Source of the DNA: Romboutsia weinsteinii | Lineage (GTDB): Bacteria > Bacillota > Clostridia > Peptostreptococcales > Peptostreptococcaceae | Reading direction: 5' to 3' | NCBI RefSeq assembly: GCF_002250835.2 | Contig: NZ_NOJY02000019.1 | Coordinates: forward strand, 1-64,000 | Length of the DNA stretch: 64,000 bases | Shown here: one piece after another, positions 9,274 through 18,634 of the stretch | Layout of the letters: every line of letters begins with the position of its first letter | Position numbering within the stretch: the stretch's first letter is position 1 | Made by a program: the position numbers and the translations under genes | Notes under the pieces: model-generated | The model's database searches: none | What the model saw: the letters and a program-made list of their open reading frames with translations, nothing else | Told to the model about the DNA's origin: nothing

Positions 9274-10698
9274 TGATGCATTTTTAATATAAAATTCTAC
9301 ATTGGCTCCTTTGTTTTCACTATTTGAAATCATAATTTCACCGTTATGTTTTTCAATTATTATTTTACAAATATATAATCCTAAGCCAGAATTTCCTGAA
9401 CTTACACCTCTAGCTTTATCTCCTCTGTAAAATTTATTTAAAGCAAACTTTAAATCATTATTACTAAATCCTCTACCGGTATCGCTTATTTTAAAATATA
9501 ATCTATTTTCTTTTATACATATCTCTATATCTATATTTCCATTATTATCAGTGTATCTTATTGCATTAGTAATAATATTATCTAAAACTCTTGAAATAGC
9601 AGTCTCATCAAATCTCCACACTACTTCATTATCTATATTTTCTAAAACTAAGTTTATACTAATAGCTTTTTCATGCGCTAAAGCCATAAACCCTTCTAGT
9701 TTTTCATTTAAGAAGTTGACAATATTATTATCTGAAGGTAAAATATAAAACTTAGAATTTTCAAGCTTATTTATAGTATTTAAATCTTCTACTAACATAA
9801 CCGCCCTATCTGTAGATTTATTAATTGATTCTAAGTAAGTTATTAATCTAGTTTCATTTTTGTAAGAACCTTCTAATAACATATCTACCTTACCCTTTAT
9901 TACAGTTAGTGGGCTTCTTAAATCATGAGATAGTCCTGAAATTATCTCTTTTCTTTCTTCTTCTATACTCCACTGTTTGTTTAAAGTACTACTTAATTCT
10001 TTTTTCATTTCATCAAAAGAACTTATTACCTCTCCCAACTCATTATTATAAGGATATTCTAAGTCAAAATCTAAATCATTCTCTCTTATTTTACTAGATG
10101 CCCACTTAAGTTTATTTAAAGGTTCATTAATATTTATTGCTAGCTTTCTACCAAACAGATATGAAAATAGCATTATATAGATAAATGGTGAAACTAGTAT
10201 AGTTATAGAAACTAATGATATTATGCTCTGAGGTATATTATCTGAGCTAACCTCTAGAGTGTAGTTTAAAATTACAACTCCTTTTAAATAGTAATCTTCA
10301 CTAATAATAGGAATGTATTTGTCTACATTGTTTTTCTTATCTACATAAGATGTATTTATCCTATCTATTATTTCTTTTTTATTATCTAAGTTTCTTTCTA
10401 ATGTTCCATAGCTAGTAGTATTATCTAGGTCAATTACCTCATACTTTATTCCTTTTGAAGGTATTAGTTCATATAGCTTATTTTTATAGTCTTTATCTAA
10501 TAATTTTATATTATTAGATTTTATATATGATTCTATTTTTGGAATCATATTTTCATAATAATTTGCTGGTTTTATATTTTTGCCATTTATTAATGATATC
10601 CCTATAATTACTGTAACTACTACTGAAATCATGCTACAAACTAGTACTAAAACAAATGTTGATATAAATTGTTTTTTTAAAGAGTACTTCTTAAACAT
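9253..10698 (-). CDS. HAMP-containing sensor histidine kinase of the ABC/TCS operon
   Basis: A 481-residue membrane kinase with two membrane helices (~12-34 and ~160-185) bracketing a ~125-residue extracytoplasmic sensor domain, then HAMP (~190-240), HisKA with the active His in SGLSHDLRSPL (~255), and a HATPase domain (NAIRYTD, DTGRGF, GNSGLGLYI). It phosphorylates the response regulator encoded just upstream; the regulator stop and this ATG share one base (TAATG), so translation is coupled. Together with the three ABC genes it forms a five-gene operon resembling systems such as CprABC-CprRK of C. difficile, which respond to lantibiotics. The ligand is not deducible. Confidence 0.88.
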   Translation of the reverse strand: MFKKYSLKKQFISTFVLVLVCSMISVVVTVIIGISLINGKNIKPANYYENMIPKIESYIKSNNIKLLDKDYKNKLYELIPSKGIKYEVIDLDNTTSYGTLERNLDNKKEIIDRINTSYVDKKNNVDKYIPIISEDYYLKGVVILNYTLEVSSDNIPQSIISLVSITILVSPFIYIMLFSYLFGRKLAININEPLNKLKWASSKIRENDLDFDLEYPYNNELGEVISSFDEMKKELSSTLNKQWSIEEERKEIISGLSHDLRSPLTVIKGKVDMLLEGSYKNETRLITYLESINKSTDRAVMLVEDLNTINKLENSKFYILPSDNNIVNFLNEKLEGFMALAHEKAISINLVLENIDNEVVWRFDETAISRVLDNIITNAIRYTDNNGNIDIEICIKENRLYFKISDTGRGFSNNDLKFALNKFYRGDKARGVSSGNSGLGLYICKIIIEKHNGEIMISNSENKGANVEFYIKNASKGYCSK

Positions 10699-11396
10699 TA
10701 CTCCTTTACTCCTTCTTCATTGTTATTCCACTTATAACCTACACCCCACACTGTTGAAATAAAAGAAAAATTTTTGTTTATATACTGAAACTTTGATCTT
10801 AACTTTTTTACATGCTCAGCTACTGTACTTGAATCACCTTCCGCATCATATCCCCAAATTTTTTCATAAATTCTGTCCTTAGAAAATACCTGACCTTTAT
10901 TAAGTACTAAAAGTTCCATAATATCAAACTCCCTTTTAGTCAGTTTTATTATTTCATCAAAATAGTAAACTTCTCTAGCATTTAAATCTATCTTTAGATT
11001 CTTAAATATTAAAAATTTATTTTCGTTTTCTTTATCTCTTTTATCTCTTCTTAGATGAGCCCTGACTCTTGCTCTTATTTCTCTAACGCTAAATGGCTTT
11101 GTTATGTAGTCATCACCACCTAAAGCTAATCCTTTTACTATATCATTTTCTTCAACCTTTGCTGTTATGAATATAATAGGGCAAGATACAATTTCTCTAA
11201 TTTCTTTGCATAGTTCAAATCCATTCTTACCTGGCATCATAACGTCTAATAAAATTATACTAGGAGAGTTATTTATGAGATCTAAGGCTTTATCTGCACT
11301 TTTGGCTGTGTAAGTTAAAAATCCTTCATCTATAAAAACATCTTCAAGTAAAGAAAGTATCTCTTCATCATCATCTATTATTAATACTTTTTCCAT
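10698..11396 (-). CDS. OmpR/PhoB-family response regulator
   Basis: A 232-residue regulator with an N-terminal receiver domain (acidic pocket IIDDDEE, phosphoacceptor Asp in ILLDVMMPG near residue 52, conserved Lys in ITKPF) and a C-terminal winged helix (KLTKREFDIMELLVLNKGQVFSKD). It is the partner of the kinase whose ATG overlaps its stop. It probably controls the adjoining ABC transporter operon. ATG start with GAAAGGAATT upstream. Family assignment is certain; the regulon is inference. Confidence 0.93.
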   Translation of the reverse strand: MEKVLIIDDDEEILSLLEDVFIDEGFLTYTAKSADKALDLINNSPSIILLDVMMPGKNGFELCKEIREIVSCPIIFITAKVEENDIVKGLALGGDDYITKPFSVREIRARVRAHLRRDKRDKENENKFLIFKNLKIDLNAREVYYFDEIIKLTKREFDIMELLVLNKGQVFSKDRIYEKIWGYDAEGDSSTVAEHVKKLRSKFQYINKNFSFISTVWGVGYKWNNNEEGVKE

Positions 11397-11420
11397 TGTA
11401 ATTCCTTTCCTATTTGGATA

Positions 11421-12188
11421 TTAATTTAAATAGTCTCTCTTATCAAATATATAAATTGATGATAAGCTAGATAATACTATAATTATAATACATGTAATTA
11501 CAAAAGTACTGTTCATGTTAGCTAGCACATCAAAAATTGTTTTTGTACTAGTAAGGAAAAACTCAAAACTATCACTAATGTATATTGATCCTACACATAC
11601 TCCTATTGATAAAATGTATGCTATAGCTGAATTTTTGGATAATAATCCTATAATAGAACTTATACCAAGTACCGTAAGCATGATAAGGTATTCTAGTATA
11701 TAAAACTTTAAATTATAAAATAATGCTCCGATTAGATTGTACTCTTTATTAATATTAAAATATTTTGTAACTTCTACTTTATCCATTACTAAATATCCAA
11801 ATAATGTTCCTACAATATATATAATTATAGTAAATATTGCTGTAATTATTGCACAGCTTATTAACTTACTTATTATATAGTCTTTCTTTTTATATCCTCT
11901 AACTAAAACCATTCTATACGCACCACTAGTATTTTCATGGTTAAAGCTTTCTATAAATATCATCGGACAAAATACAAATAGTAAATATAAATGTATCTCT
12001 CTAATTATAAAAGGTGCAGTATTTAATGAGTTTAAAGCTATTGTTGTTTCTGGATCATAAAATCCAACATTAAACATCTTTATAAATAAACCTAGTAAAA
12101 TAAATATTATAATTGATACAGCAAATAATACTTTATTCTTTCTACTTTTAATCGTTCTATCTAGTTCACATAAAATTATATTTTTCAT
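11421..12188 (-). CDS. ABC-2 type permease (second subunit of lantibiotic-immunity-like transporter)
   Basis: A 255-residue integral membrane protein with six predicted helices, beginning MKNIILCELDRTIKSRK. Size, position after an ATPase and a similar permease, and topology fit the LanE/LanG (BcrB) type of exporter subunit that removes cationic peptides or peptide antibiotics from the membrane. Start ATG with TAGGAGG upstream. It follows the other permease gene with a 12-base gap and precedes the response regulator gene by 24 bases. Substrate unknown. Confidence 0.8.
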   Translation of the reverse strand: MKNIILCELDRTIKSRKNKVLFAVSIIIFILLGLFIKMFNVGFYDPETTIALNSLNTAPFIIREIHLYLLFVFCPMIFIESFNHENTSGAYRMVLVRGYKKKDYIISKLISCAIITAIFTIIIYIVGTLFGYLVMDKVEVTKYFNINKEYNLIGALFYNLKFYILEYLIMLTVLGISSIIGLLSKNSAIAYILSIGVCVGSIYISDSFEFFLTSTKTIFDVLANMNSTFVITCIIIIVLSSLSSIYIFDKRDYLN

Positions 12189-12200
12189 CTTTAATTCCTC

Positions 12201-13022
12201 CTACATTAAGTTATCATTTTTCTTATAAACAGCATAGCTACTTAACAAGAAAATTAGTATATAGCTGCCTATTATTGATAGATTGAATACGTTAAAGCTA
12301 TTCTTTTCTCCTATCATCATTGCTATACCTTGGTATTGTACTTGAGTAATAGATAGCAACTGGTATTTAATTAGATTTATATTATCAAATAGTAAAATCT
12401 GAATAATTGTAGGATAAGCTATTAGACCTAGAAGTATAGATGCACTTAATCCTAATGCAATTACAACACTTTTGCTTATTGTTGCTATAAAAAACATTAC
12501 TGATGCTATAGATAATAGGGTCAAAAATGATATTAGGTAATACTTGATTGTATAAATAAATGCTTGAGCTTCATCAAAAGCTTTACCCCAATAAAATATA
12601 TACACATTATCCATCTTAGGAAAAATAATAAATCCAATTATATATCCAAGTATTAGATAAGCTACTAAGTATATAAAAATCGTAGCTACTATTACTAAAA
12701 ACTTAGCCATAAATACCTCAATTGGCTTAAACTTACGAATAAGTACCATTCTAATAGAAGCATTTCTGACTTCTTGTGTAACTGATAAAATCATTAATAA
12801 TACAACTATCATGTTAAAACCTAAAATTAGTTGCTCTTGCATAGCTGCAACCGGAAAATTTAAAAAGCTTGTAAACTGTGGATTAGATACCTCCATAGTA
12901 ATGTTAACCCCTAAATAGTATTTAGCTGAGGCTATTAATAAAACAGGTATCGCTAAAAAGCAAGCCCAAGTAGATTTTCTGTAGTATAATCTTTGAAATT
13001 CACTGATAAATAAACTCTTCAT
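12201..13022 (-). CDS. ABC-2 type permease (first subunit of lantibiotic-immunity-like transporter)
   Basis: A 273-residue membrane protein with about six helices, starting MKSLFISEFQRLYYRKSTW. It shows the same layout as the permease encoded just downstream: a short cytoplasmic start, a first helix, and a charged EVRNASIRMVLIRKF segment after helix 2. The two probably form a heterodimer with the ATPase encoded 14 bases upstream. The pairing of two different permeases with one ATPase of about 245 residues is typical of LanFEG immunity transporters. Start supported by GGAAGGTGAT. Confidence 0.8.
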   Translation of the reverse strand: MKSLFISEFQRLYYRKSTWACFLAIPVLLIASAKYYLGVNITMEVSNPQFTSFLNFPVAAMQEQLILGFNMIVVLLMILSVTQEVRNASIRMVLIRKFKPIEVFMAKFLVIVATIFIYLVAYLILGYIIGFIIFPKMDNVYIFYWGKAFDEAQAFIYTIKYYLISFLTLLSIASVMFFIATISKSVVIALGLSASILLGLIAYPTIIQILLFDNINLIKYQLLSITQVQYQGIAMMIGEKNSFNVFNLSIIGSYILIFLLSSYAVYKKNDNLM

Positions 13023-13036
13023 AATCTATCACCTTC

Positions 13037-13774
13037 CTAGTACTTAGTCATAAGACTTACAAAGATTTCTTCTAAATTATTACTTTCTGATTCATCTATT
13101 AAATCCCTAGTATCCCCACACCAAACTAAATTTCCTTCTTTTATAATTACAAGCTTTTCGCATATTTTTTGAAGTTCATCTAGCAAATGACTTGAGATAA
13201 AGAATGTTATACCCTTTTCTTTATTTAATTTCAAAATCAATCCTCTAAGCTCAATCATACCCATAGGATCTAGTCCATTGGCTGGTTCATCTAGAATTAT
13301 TATTTTCGGATTATTAAGTAGTGACTGTGCAATACCTAGCCTTTGCTTCATACCTAATGAATAAGTTGATACCTTATCCTTTCTTCTATCGTAAAGTCCT
13401 ACTATTTTTAATACTTCTTCAACCTTTGTTTTTCTTTCATTTTTACTCATATTTTCATTTAGTGTAGATAAATTGTTAAGTACCTGCTCTCCAGTCAAAT
13501 ATGAAAAGAATATAGGTGCTTCAACTATGGCTCCTAAGTTTTCTAATGCTTCTCTTCTTTGTTTATTGACATCGTAATTGTCTATATAAATATTTCCTTC
13601 TGTTGGAGTAATAAGTCCTGTAATAAGTCTTATCATAGTTGTCTTACCTGCTCCATTTGGACCTATAAAACCGCATATATCTCCTACTTTTACTTCAAAG
13701 CTAATATTATTTATTATCTTTTTTCTTTTAATACTTTTTGACACGTTATCTACCTTTAAAATATATTTTCTCAT
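13037..13774 (-). CDS. ABC transporter ATPase, BcrA/LanF-like
   Basis: A 245-residue ATPase with Walker A GPNGAGKTT (residues ~38-46), signature YSLGMKQRLGIAQ (~133-145), Walker B IIILDEPANGLDP (~153-165) and the H-loop SSHLLDEL. Similarity in pattern is to the bacitracin/lantibiotic export ATPases (BcrA, CprA). First gene of a five-gene operon (ATPase, two permeases, regulator, kinase). GGAGGTG lies seven bases before the ATG. The upstream 220 bp hold the terminator of the transporter gene beyond and presumably the operon promoter. Confidence 0.88.
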   Translation of the reverse strand: MRKYILKVDNVSKSIKRKKIINNISFEVKVGDICGFIGPNGAGKTTMIRLITGLITPTEGNIYIDNYDVNKQRREALENLGAIVEAPIFFSYLTGEQVLNNLSTLNENMSKNERKTKVEEVLKIVGLYDRRKDKVSTYSLGMKQRLGIAQSLLNNPKIIILDEPANGLDPMGMIELRGLILKLNKEKGITFFISSHLLDELQKICEKLVIIKEGNLVWCGDTRDLIDESESNNLEEIFVSLMTKY

Positions 13775-13893
13775 AAGAGCACCTCCAAATATTTGTTGTT
13801 AAGTTATATTTAGATGTTAATTTATAATTTTAAAGATTCTATAAAGTTTTATAGATAATTTTAAAACTATAATAAAAGATTCATTGTAATAAA

Positions 13894-13929
13894 AAAGACC
13901 GTATCAGCTTATTTGCTAATACGGTCTTT
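13894..13929 (-). terminator. Terminator of the peptide transporter gene
   Basis: The stem AAAGACCGTAT with ATACGGTCTTT, with an inner AGC/GCT pairing, is followed on the minus strand by a T run. It ends the pepP-like/POT operon. Confidence 0.9.
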
Positions 13930-13993
13930 CATTATAACTTTAATTATAAGCAATTATTTTTACTTATAATTATTATTCGATTTATTAATATTT

Positions 13994-15355
13994 CTAGTTA
14001 GTAGCCTCAACTGCTTCATCTTCTTCAACAAGACTACTTAGTTTCTTATCGTATACAAATAGTACTATTGCTGTAACAAATGTGATTATTGGAATTATAG
14101 TATAAACTTTTATAAAGTCAAAGTTTAGAGTGAAGCTATATATATATCCATATCCTTGAGCCGCAATAAAGGTAGCAACTATCCACACTCCCATAAGAAC
14201 TGATAGTATTTGCTTAGGTCCATACTTACTTACAAAAGAGTTTCCAAGTGGTGAGAATAGCATTTCACCAATACTTAAAAGTATACCAAACATTACTATC
14301 CACATTATACTAGCTTTACCAGCTCCTCTTGTAAGCTCAGCACCAACAAGCATTAAGAATGAAAGTCCTAAGAATATAAGACCTAGTCCAAGCTTTCTAA
14401 ATATACTCATATCTCCTTGTGGTCTCTTAGCAAGTTTTGCCCATACTCCAGCAAGTACTGGACCTAGTATTATACAAACTAATGCATTTAAAGAGTCAAA
14501 CCAAGCAAGAGGAACTTCAAATCCACCAACAAGTAAGTTAACAAACTCTGCACCATAATCATACACTGCAAGATAAGTTAAGTACCAGAACACCCAGAAT
14601 ACTACAGAGAAGAATGATACAAGTACTATAGCTCCAATTCTCTTCTTATCAGTCTTTGTAAGAGGAGTCTTTTCTTTTATCTCAACCTTTTCTGCAACAA
14701 CACCTTCTTTAAATGGTCTCTTTCCAGCATTTCCTAGGAATCTCCATCCAATTATAAACCATATCCCACCTATTATACATAAAATAGCAGCTAATAAGAA
14801 ACATTGAGAAAAGCCAAGTACTCCATTTTTTGCAAATGTCTTCATGTAAAGAAAACCAACTGCTGTAGTTCCTATAAAAGATCCTATGTTCACAAAAGAA
14901 TATTGTACTGAGAATGCTGAATCTAAGTCTTCTTGGTTATCAAATAATTGCCCATTTACAGCTGATACGTTACCTTTAAAGAACGCTGTACCTATTGAAA
15001 CTAGTACAATCATAGCAATTACCATTGAAGTAGACTCGGCTATTGATCCGCAGTAATATCCTGCTGCCATTAAAAACATACCTACTGGTATAGTATATCT
15101 TGCACCTATCCATCTATCTGATATGTATCCTCCAATTATTGGAGAAAGATATGTAAATGCAACAAGATTCGCCTGCATTATTGCAGCTTGCCCTTTATCT
15201 ATTCCAAGTCCCCCAGTTATTATTGATGCTGTTAAGAACATATAGATTAAATACTTTGAAGAATAATATGCAGCTCTTTCAAAAGAGAAAGTTGTTGCAC
15301 AGAAATAAAATCCTAGAGGGTATTTCTTTTTCTTACTTACTACATTTGTGCTCAT
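13994..15355 (-). CDS. Proton-dependent oligopeptide transporter (POT/PTR2 family)
   Basis: About 453 residues with twelve or more membrane helices. It carries the POT signature near the N-terminus (SFERAAYYSSKYLIYMFL, then GGYISDRWIGAR and a FFKGNVSA segment). The family imports di- and tripeptides with protons. I start at the ATG at 15355, which has GAAAGGA 8 bases upstream; the frame is open for six more codons to a TTG. It lies 31 bases after the Xaa-Pro aminopeptidase gene in the same operon, which suggests uptake and cleavage of proline-containing peptides, valuable to amino-acid fermenting clostridia. Confidence 0.9.
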   Translation of the reverse strand: MSTNVVSKKKKYPLGFYFCATTFSFERAAYYSSKYLIYMFLTASIITGGLGIDKGQAAIMQANLVAFTYLSPIIGGYISDRWIGARYTIPVGMFLMAAGYYCGSIAESTSMVIAMIVLVSIGTAFFKGNVSAVNGQLFDNQEDLDSAFSVQYSFVNIGSFIGTTAVGFLYMKTFAKNGVLGFSQCFLLAAILCIIGGIWFIIGWRFLGNAGKRPFKEGVVAEKVEIKEKTPLTKTDKKRIGAIVLVSFFSVVFWVFWYLTYLAVYDYGAEFVNLLVGGFEVPLAWFDSLNALVCIILGPVLAGVWAKLAKRPQGDMSIFRKLGLGLIFLGLSFLMLVGAELTRGAGKASIMWIVMFGILLSIGEMLFSPLGNSFVSKYGPKQILSVLMGVWIVATFIAAQGYGYIYSFTLNFDFIKVYTIIPIITFVTAIVLFVYDKKLSSLVEEDEAVEATN

Positions 15356-15386
15356 AATTTCAAATCCTTTCAAGATTATAATAGTG

Positions 15387-17180
15387 TTATATTTCTCTAG
15401 TATATGTCTTTAGCCAAGCTCTTTCTTCATCTAAAAGATACGGTGATATTGTTTCATAAACTAATTTATGATAATTATTAATATAATTGCGTTCTTGCTT
15501 GTTTAGCTCAGATACTTCTATAGCATCAAGGTCAATAGGCGCATATGTTACAGGTTCAAACTCCATAAATTGTCCAAATTCATTCTTTTCAGCTGACTTT
15601 ACAATCAACTCATTTTCTATTCTAATACCATGAGAGTTCTCAATATAAATTCCTGGTTCATTAGTTATTACCATACCAGGTTCAATTACAGCAGTCTCAT
15701 GTTTTGAAGGAACTATCTGCCATCTAAATCCTGCAGGTCCTTCGTGGATATTTAAAAGATATCCAACTCCATGTCCCGTTCCACACTTGTAGTCTATACC
15801 AAGTTGCCATATTGGCTGTCTTGCAAGTACATCAAGGTTGAATCCTTTTGCTCCATATAAGAATTTTGCCATTGAAAGATTAATCATCCCCCTGACAACT
15901 GCAGTGAAATGGATTTTTAATTCTTCACTAATTTGACCTAGTGAAATTGTTCTTGTAATATCTGAAGTACCTTCAAAGTAATTTCCTCCAGTATCAACTA
16001 AATATAAATGCTCTGGTTCTAACTTGTAGTTAGATTCATCAGTTGCGCTGTAATGCATCATAGCAGCATGATCTTTGTATGCTGATATAGGTGCAAAGCT
16101 TGGACTAATAAACCCTTCTTGCTCACGTCTATAATCTTCAAGCTTGTCTGATGCGCTTATTTCAGTTATTTCCATATTACTTATGTTATTTTTTATCCAG
16201 TACATAAACTTTGTAAAGGCTACACCATCTTTTATATGGCTTTTTCTTATGTTATCTAATTCAACATTATTTTTTATAGCCTTAAAAAGTATTGTTGGAT
16301 TTTCTTTTTCCACTTTTTTTACATCATTTGGTATGTTATTAAGAATTGCATAGTTAATTTTTCTTAAATCAACCATTACTACTTCATCTTTATGTATACC
16401 TTTAATAAAATCATATACATCATTGTAATGATGAATTATAACCGTCTCATTCGATAACGTTTTCTCAATATCATTATTTAATTTGTTCTCATCAACGAAA
16501 AGATGCACGCAGTCTGTTGTTACTACACAATAAGAAAGAAATAAAGGTGAGTACTCAACATCATCTCCTCTAATGTTAAACAACCATGCAATGTCATCTA
16601 AGCTTGTAATTATATGAGTAGTAGCATTTGATTCTTGCATCTTTTCACGAAGTCTTCTAAGTTTTGATGAAAAACTTTCACCAGCATACTTTACATCTAG
16701 TAAAAAAGCAGGTTTTTGTGAAATTGCAGGTCTATCTTTCCAGATAATATCCACAAGATCCTCATTATAAGCAATGCTTATATTTTTACTTGATAGCTTT
16801 TCTTCAAAAGAGATTCCCTCTTGTGCAGCAATTACTCTTCCGTCAAATCCTAGTGTTCCATTGTCAGTAAGTGTTGAGTAAAGGTACTCTTCTACTGTTG
16901 GTACTCCTGGTTCTCCCATTTTAAAAAGCCTTATGCCACTTCCTTGAAGCTGAGTTTCAGCTTGAATAAAATACCTTCCATCAGTCCACAGCCCAGCATC
17001 ATCTTTTGTCACAACCACTGTTCCTGCTGATCCTGTAAAACCAGATATGAAAGCTCTTGCTTTGAAATGTTCCCCTACATATTCACTTTGATGATTGTCA
17101 GCTGAAGGAATAATATATGCATCCATATTTCTTTCCTTCATAAGTTCCCTCAACTCAGACAATTTTTGACTGATATTCAT
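15387..17180 (-). CDS. Xaa-Pro aminopeptidase, M24B (aminopeptidase P type)
   Basis: A 597-residue, three-domain enzyme: two creatinase-like N-terminal domains (~1-300) and the pita-bread M24 domain (~310-530), plus a C-terminal extension. Metal ligands are visible as DTGGNYFEGTSDITRT (two Asp), GHGVGYLLNIHEGP (His), TNEPGIY (Glu) and RIENEL (Glu). It removes the first residue from peptides with Pro in second position. Its length matches the long eukaryote-like aminopeptidase P form, not the ~440-residue E. coli PepP. It is the first gene of an operon with the peptide transporter. Start ATG with GGGGAGGGG upstream. Confidence 0.92.
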   Translation of the reverse strand: MNISQKLSELRELMKERNMDAYIIPSADNHQSEYVGEHFKARAFISGFTGSAGTVVVTKDDAGLWTDGRYFIQAETQLQGSGIRLFKMGEPGVPTVEEYLYSTLTDNGTLGFDGRVIAAQEGISFEEKLSSKNISIAYNEDLVDIIWKDRPAISQKPAFLLDVKYAGESFSSKLRRLREKMQESNATTHIITSLDDIAWLFNIRGDDVEYSPLFLSYCVVTTDCVHLFVDENKLNNDIEKTLSNETVIIHHYNDVYDFIKGIHKDEVVMVDLRKINYAILNNIPNDVKKVEKENPTILFKAIKNNVELDNIRKSHIKDGVAFTKFMYWIKNNISNMEITEISASDKLEDYRREQEGFISPSFAPISAYKDHAAMMHYSATDESNYKLEPEHLYLVDTGGNYFEGTSDITRTISLGQISEELKIHFTAVVRGMINLSMAKFLYGAKGFNLDVLARQPIWQLGIDYKCGTGHGVGYLLNIHEGPAGFRWQIVPSKHETAVIEPGMVITNEPGIYIENSHGIRIENELIVKSAEKNEFGQFMEFEPVTYAPIDLDAIEVSELNKQERNYINNYHKLVYETISPYLLDEERAWLKTYTREI

Positions 17181-17511
17181 TTGACACCCCTCCCCTTTAA
17201 ATTTATTACTTCACGTAAATCGTAGCACATAGTGTCTTAATATTCAACAAAAAAGGAATAGTCCAAATATTATGACAATGTAGTGATGCCAATATGTTGA
17301 ATAAGTTTTTTAAGCCTATGTATTTGTTTAAATAATAACATGATTTTACAAGAATAATTACATCTTTTTCATCTTATTTTAAATAAAATAAATTTATTGT
17401 TTTGATATATTATAAATTTAAATTGTTAGTTTCAAACAAATTAATACAATATTTTTGCCAAAGTAGATAATAATAAGAATGTATTAAAACTATTACTAGG
17501 AGGACAACTTA
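17181..17511. other. 331-bp intergenic region between divergent genes
   Basis: This very AT-rich stretch separates the aminopeptidase gene (minus) from the small protein gene (plus). The only clear signals are the plus-strand promoter at 17423-17450 and an AGGAGG before the small gene. I see no RNA structure, repeat or other coding frame in it. Confidence 0.6.
17423..17450 (+). promoter_or_regulatory. Candidate promoter of the small Cys-containing protein gene
   Basis: TTGTTA (17423-17428) and TACAAT (17445-17450) are 16 bases apart, about 60 bases before the start codon. Weak individual boxes, plausible spacing. Confidence 0.45.
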
Positions 17512-17664
17512 ATGAAAAACAAACAACCAAAGTTTAATAGCAACAGTGATGTTAAAATGTCTTGCACTACAAAGAAAAGACTACAAGGAACTTGTCCAGA
17601 ATATAAAGATGGATGCCAATGTAAAGAAGAAAAGAATCAAAAATATACAAATCAATTTAAATAA
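17512..17664 (+). CDS. Small Cys-containing hypothetical protein (50 residues)
   Basis: A short gene read directly from the sequence: ATG preceded by TAGGAGG seven bases upstream, 50 codons, stop TAA, then a perfect terminator. The product is hydrophilic and Lys/Asn/Gln-rich, with four cysteines in the second half arranged C-x9-C-x6-C-x-C. There is no signal peptide or membrane helix. I do not recognise a family. It has its own RBS, promoter and terminator, so it is likely to be a real monocistronic gene. Four closely spaced Cys suggest a metal-binding or disulfide-linked small protein, possibly spore-related (inference). Confidence 0.72.
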   Translation: MKNKQPKFNSNSDVKMSCTTKKRLQGTCPEYKDGCQCKEEKNQKYTNQFK

Positions 17665-17692
17665 TATTACAACTAACTATATGTAGCGTAAT

Positions 17693-17722
17693 AAAATAGA
17701 GTACCTAGGTACTCTATTTTTA
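17693..17722 (+). terminator. Terminator of the 50-residue protein gene
   Basis: A 12-bp perfect stem (AAAATAGAGTAC with GTACTCTATTTT, loop CTAG) is followed by T-rich sequence on the plus strand. Confidence 0.85.
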
Positions 17723-17845
17723 TTTGCATACGAAACTTATTTTACATTTATTATATATTATGGATTTTTATGTAATACATTTCACCATAATAGTCAATGA
17801 TAGCATTATATGCAATAATTGCGTAATTTTTATTTAGGAGGAATC

Positions 17846-18634
17846 ATGTGTCCAGAATATAATGATAAAGATAAAAAAAATATTCTCAGATTAGCACTAT
17901 TTTTTGGTGAACTTATGCTCTCTTGCGGTGCAGAAACCTATCGTGTAGAAGATAGCGTAATTAGAATTTGTAAATCTAGAGGGTTTAATCATATAAGTGT
18001 TTTCACTACACCTACTGTTATAATAATTTCAGATGAACGATTCGATGGGTATAGCTTTATGAAAACTATTAGATATAGAGCTACTAATTTAGCAAAGATG
18101 GATTTATTAAACTCCTTTTCTAGAGAGTTTGTTAATAGACCTAACTTATCTTCCAATGATGCTTTAGATGAGTTGAAAAAGCTAGAAGTAAGTAGTCCCT
18201 ATCCAAGATACGTTGTAAACTTAGCTACTGCTGTAGGATCTGCAAGCTTTGCAGTATTGGCAGGTGGAGATAATACTGTTGTATTTATACTAACACTTAT
18301 TACTTCTGTACTTGCAAATCTCTGCTACAATAGGGTACTAAAAATAAGTGGTATTTCGACGTTCTCAACTATAGTTGCCTCTTTCTTTATAGGATTAGTT
18401 GGTGTGTCGTTAACTTTAGCTAATATAATACCTAGTCCAAAAATGCTTATAGTTGGATCTATAATGCCATTGCTTCCAGGAGTTCCTTTTATAAAATCTA
18501 TTCGTGATTTAATTTCTGGTGATTTAATATCTGGTATGACACTCATCTTAGATGTAGCTATTACTGCTATTTGTATTGCCAGCGGTATTGGTGTTATTCT
18601 CAATATATATTTTAAGTCAGGAGGAGTACTATAA
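17846..18634 (+). CDS. ThrE-family threonine/serine exporter, large subunit (DUF1212)
   Basis: A 262-residue protein. The soluble N-terminal domain holds the family motif GAETYRVEDSV and a RYRATNLAKMD-like segment, followed by five hydrophobic helices from ~residue 125. Split ThrE systems consist of this larger protein and a ~150-residue membrane partner; together they export amino acids or small organic acids. The start is ATG 17846 with TTTAGGAGG upstream; the open frame extends nine codons further to a TTG without a ribosome site. Its stop overlaps the next ATG (TAATG), so the two are coupled. Confidence 0.87.
   Translation: MCPEYNDKDKKNILRLALFFGELMLSCGAETYRVEDSVIRICKSRGFNHISVFTTPTVIIISDERFDGYSFMKTIRYRATNLAKMDLLNSFSREFVNRPNLSSNDALDELKKLEVSSPYPRYVVNLATAVGSASFAVLAGGDNTVVFILTLITSVLANLCYNRVLKISGISTFSTIVASFFIGLVGVSLTLANIIPSPKMLIVGSIMPLLPGVPFIKSIRDLISGDLISGMTLILDVAITAICIASGIGVILNIYFKSGGVL

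Noticed and set aside
13994-17180. Peptide transporter and aminopeptidase pair as part of a peptide-antibiotic biosynthesis cluster
   Set aside because: No precursor peptide, modification enzyme or leader peptidase gene; the pair is explained by ordinary peptide use.
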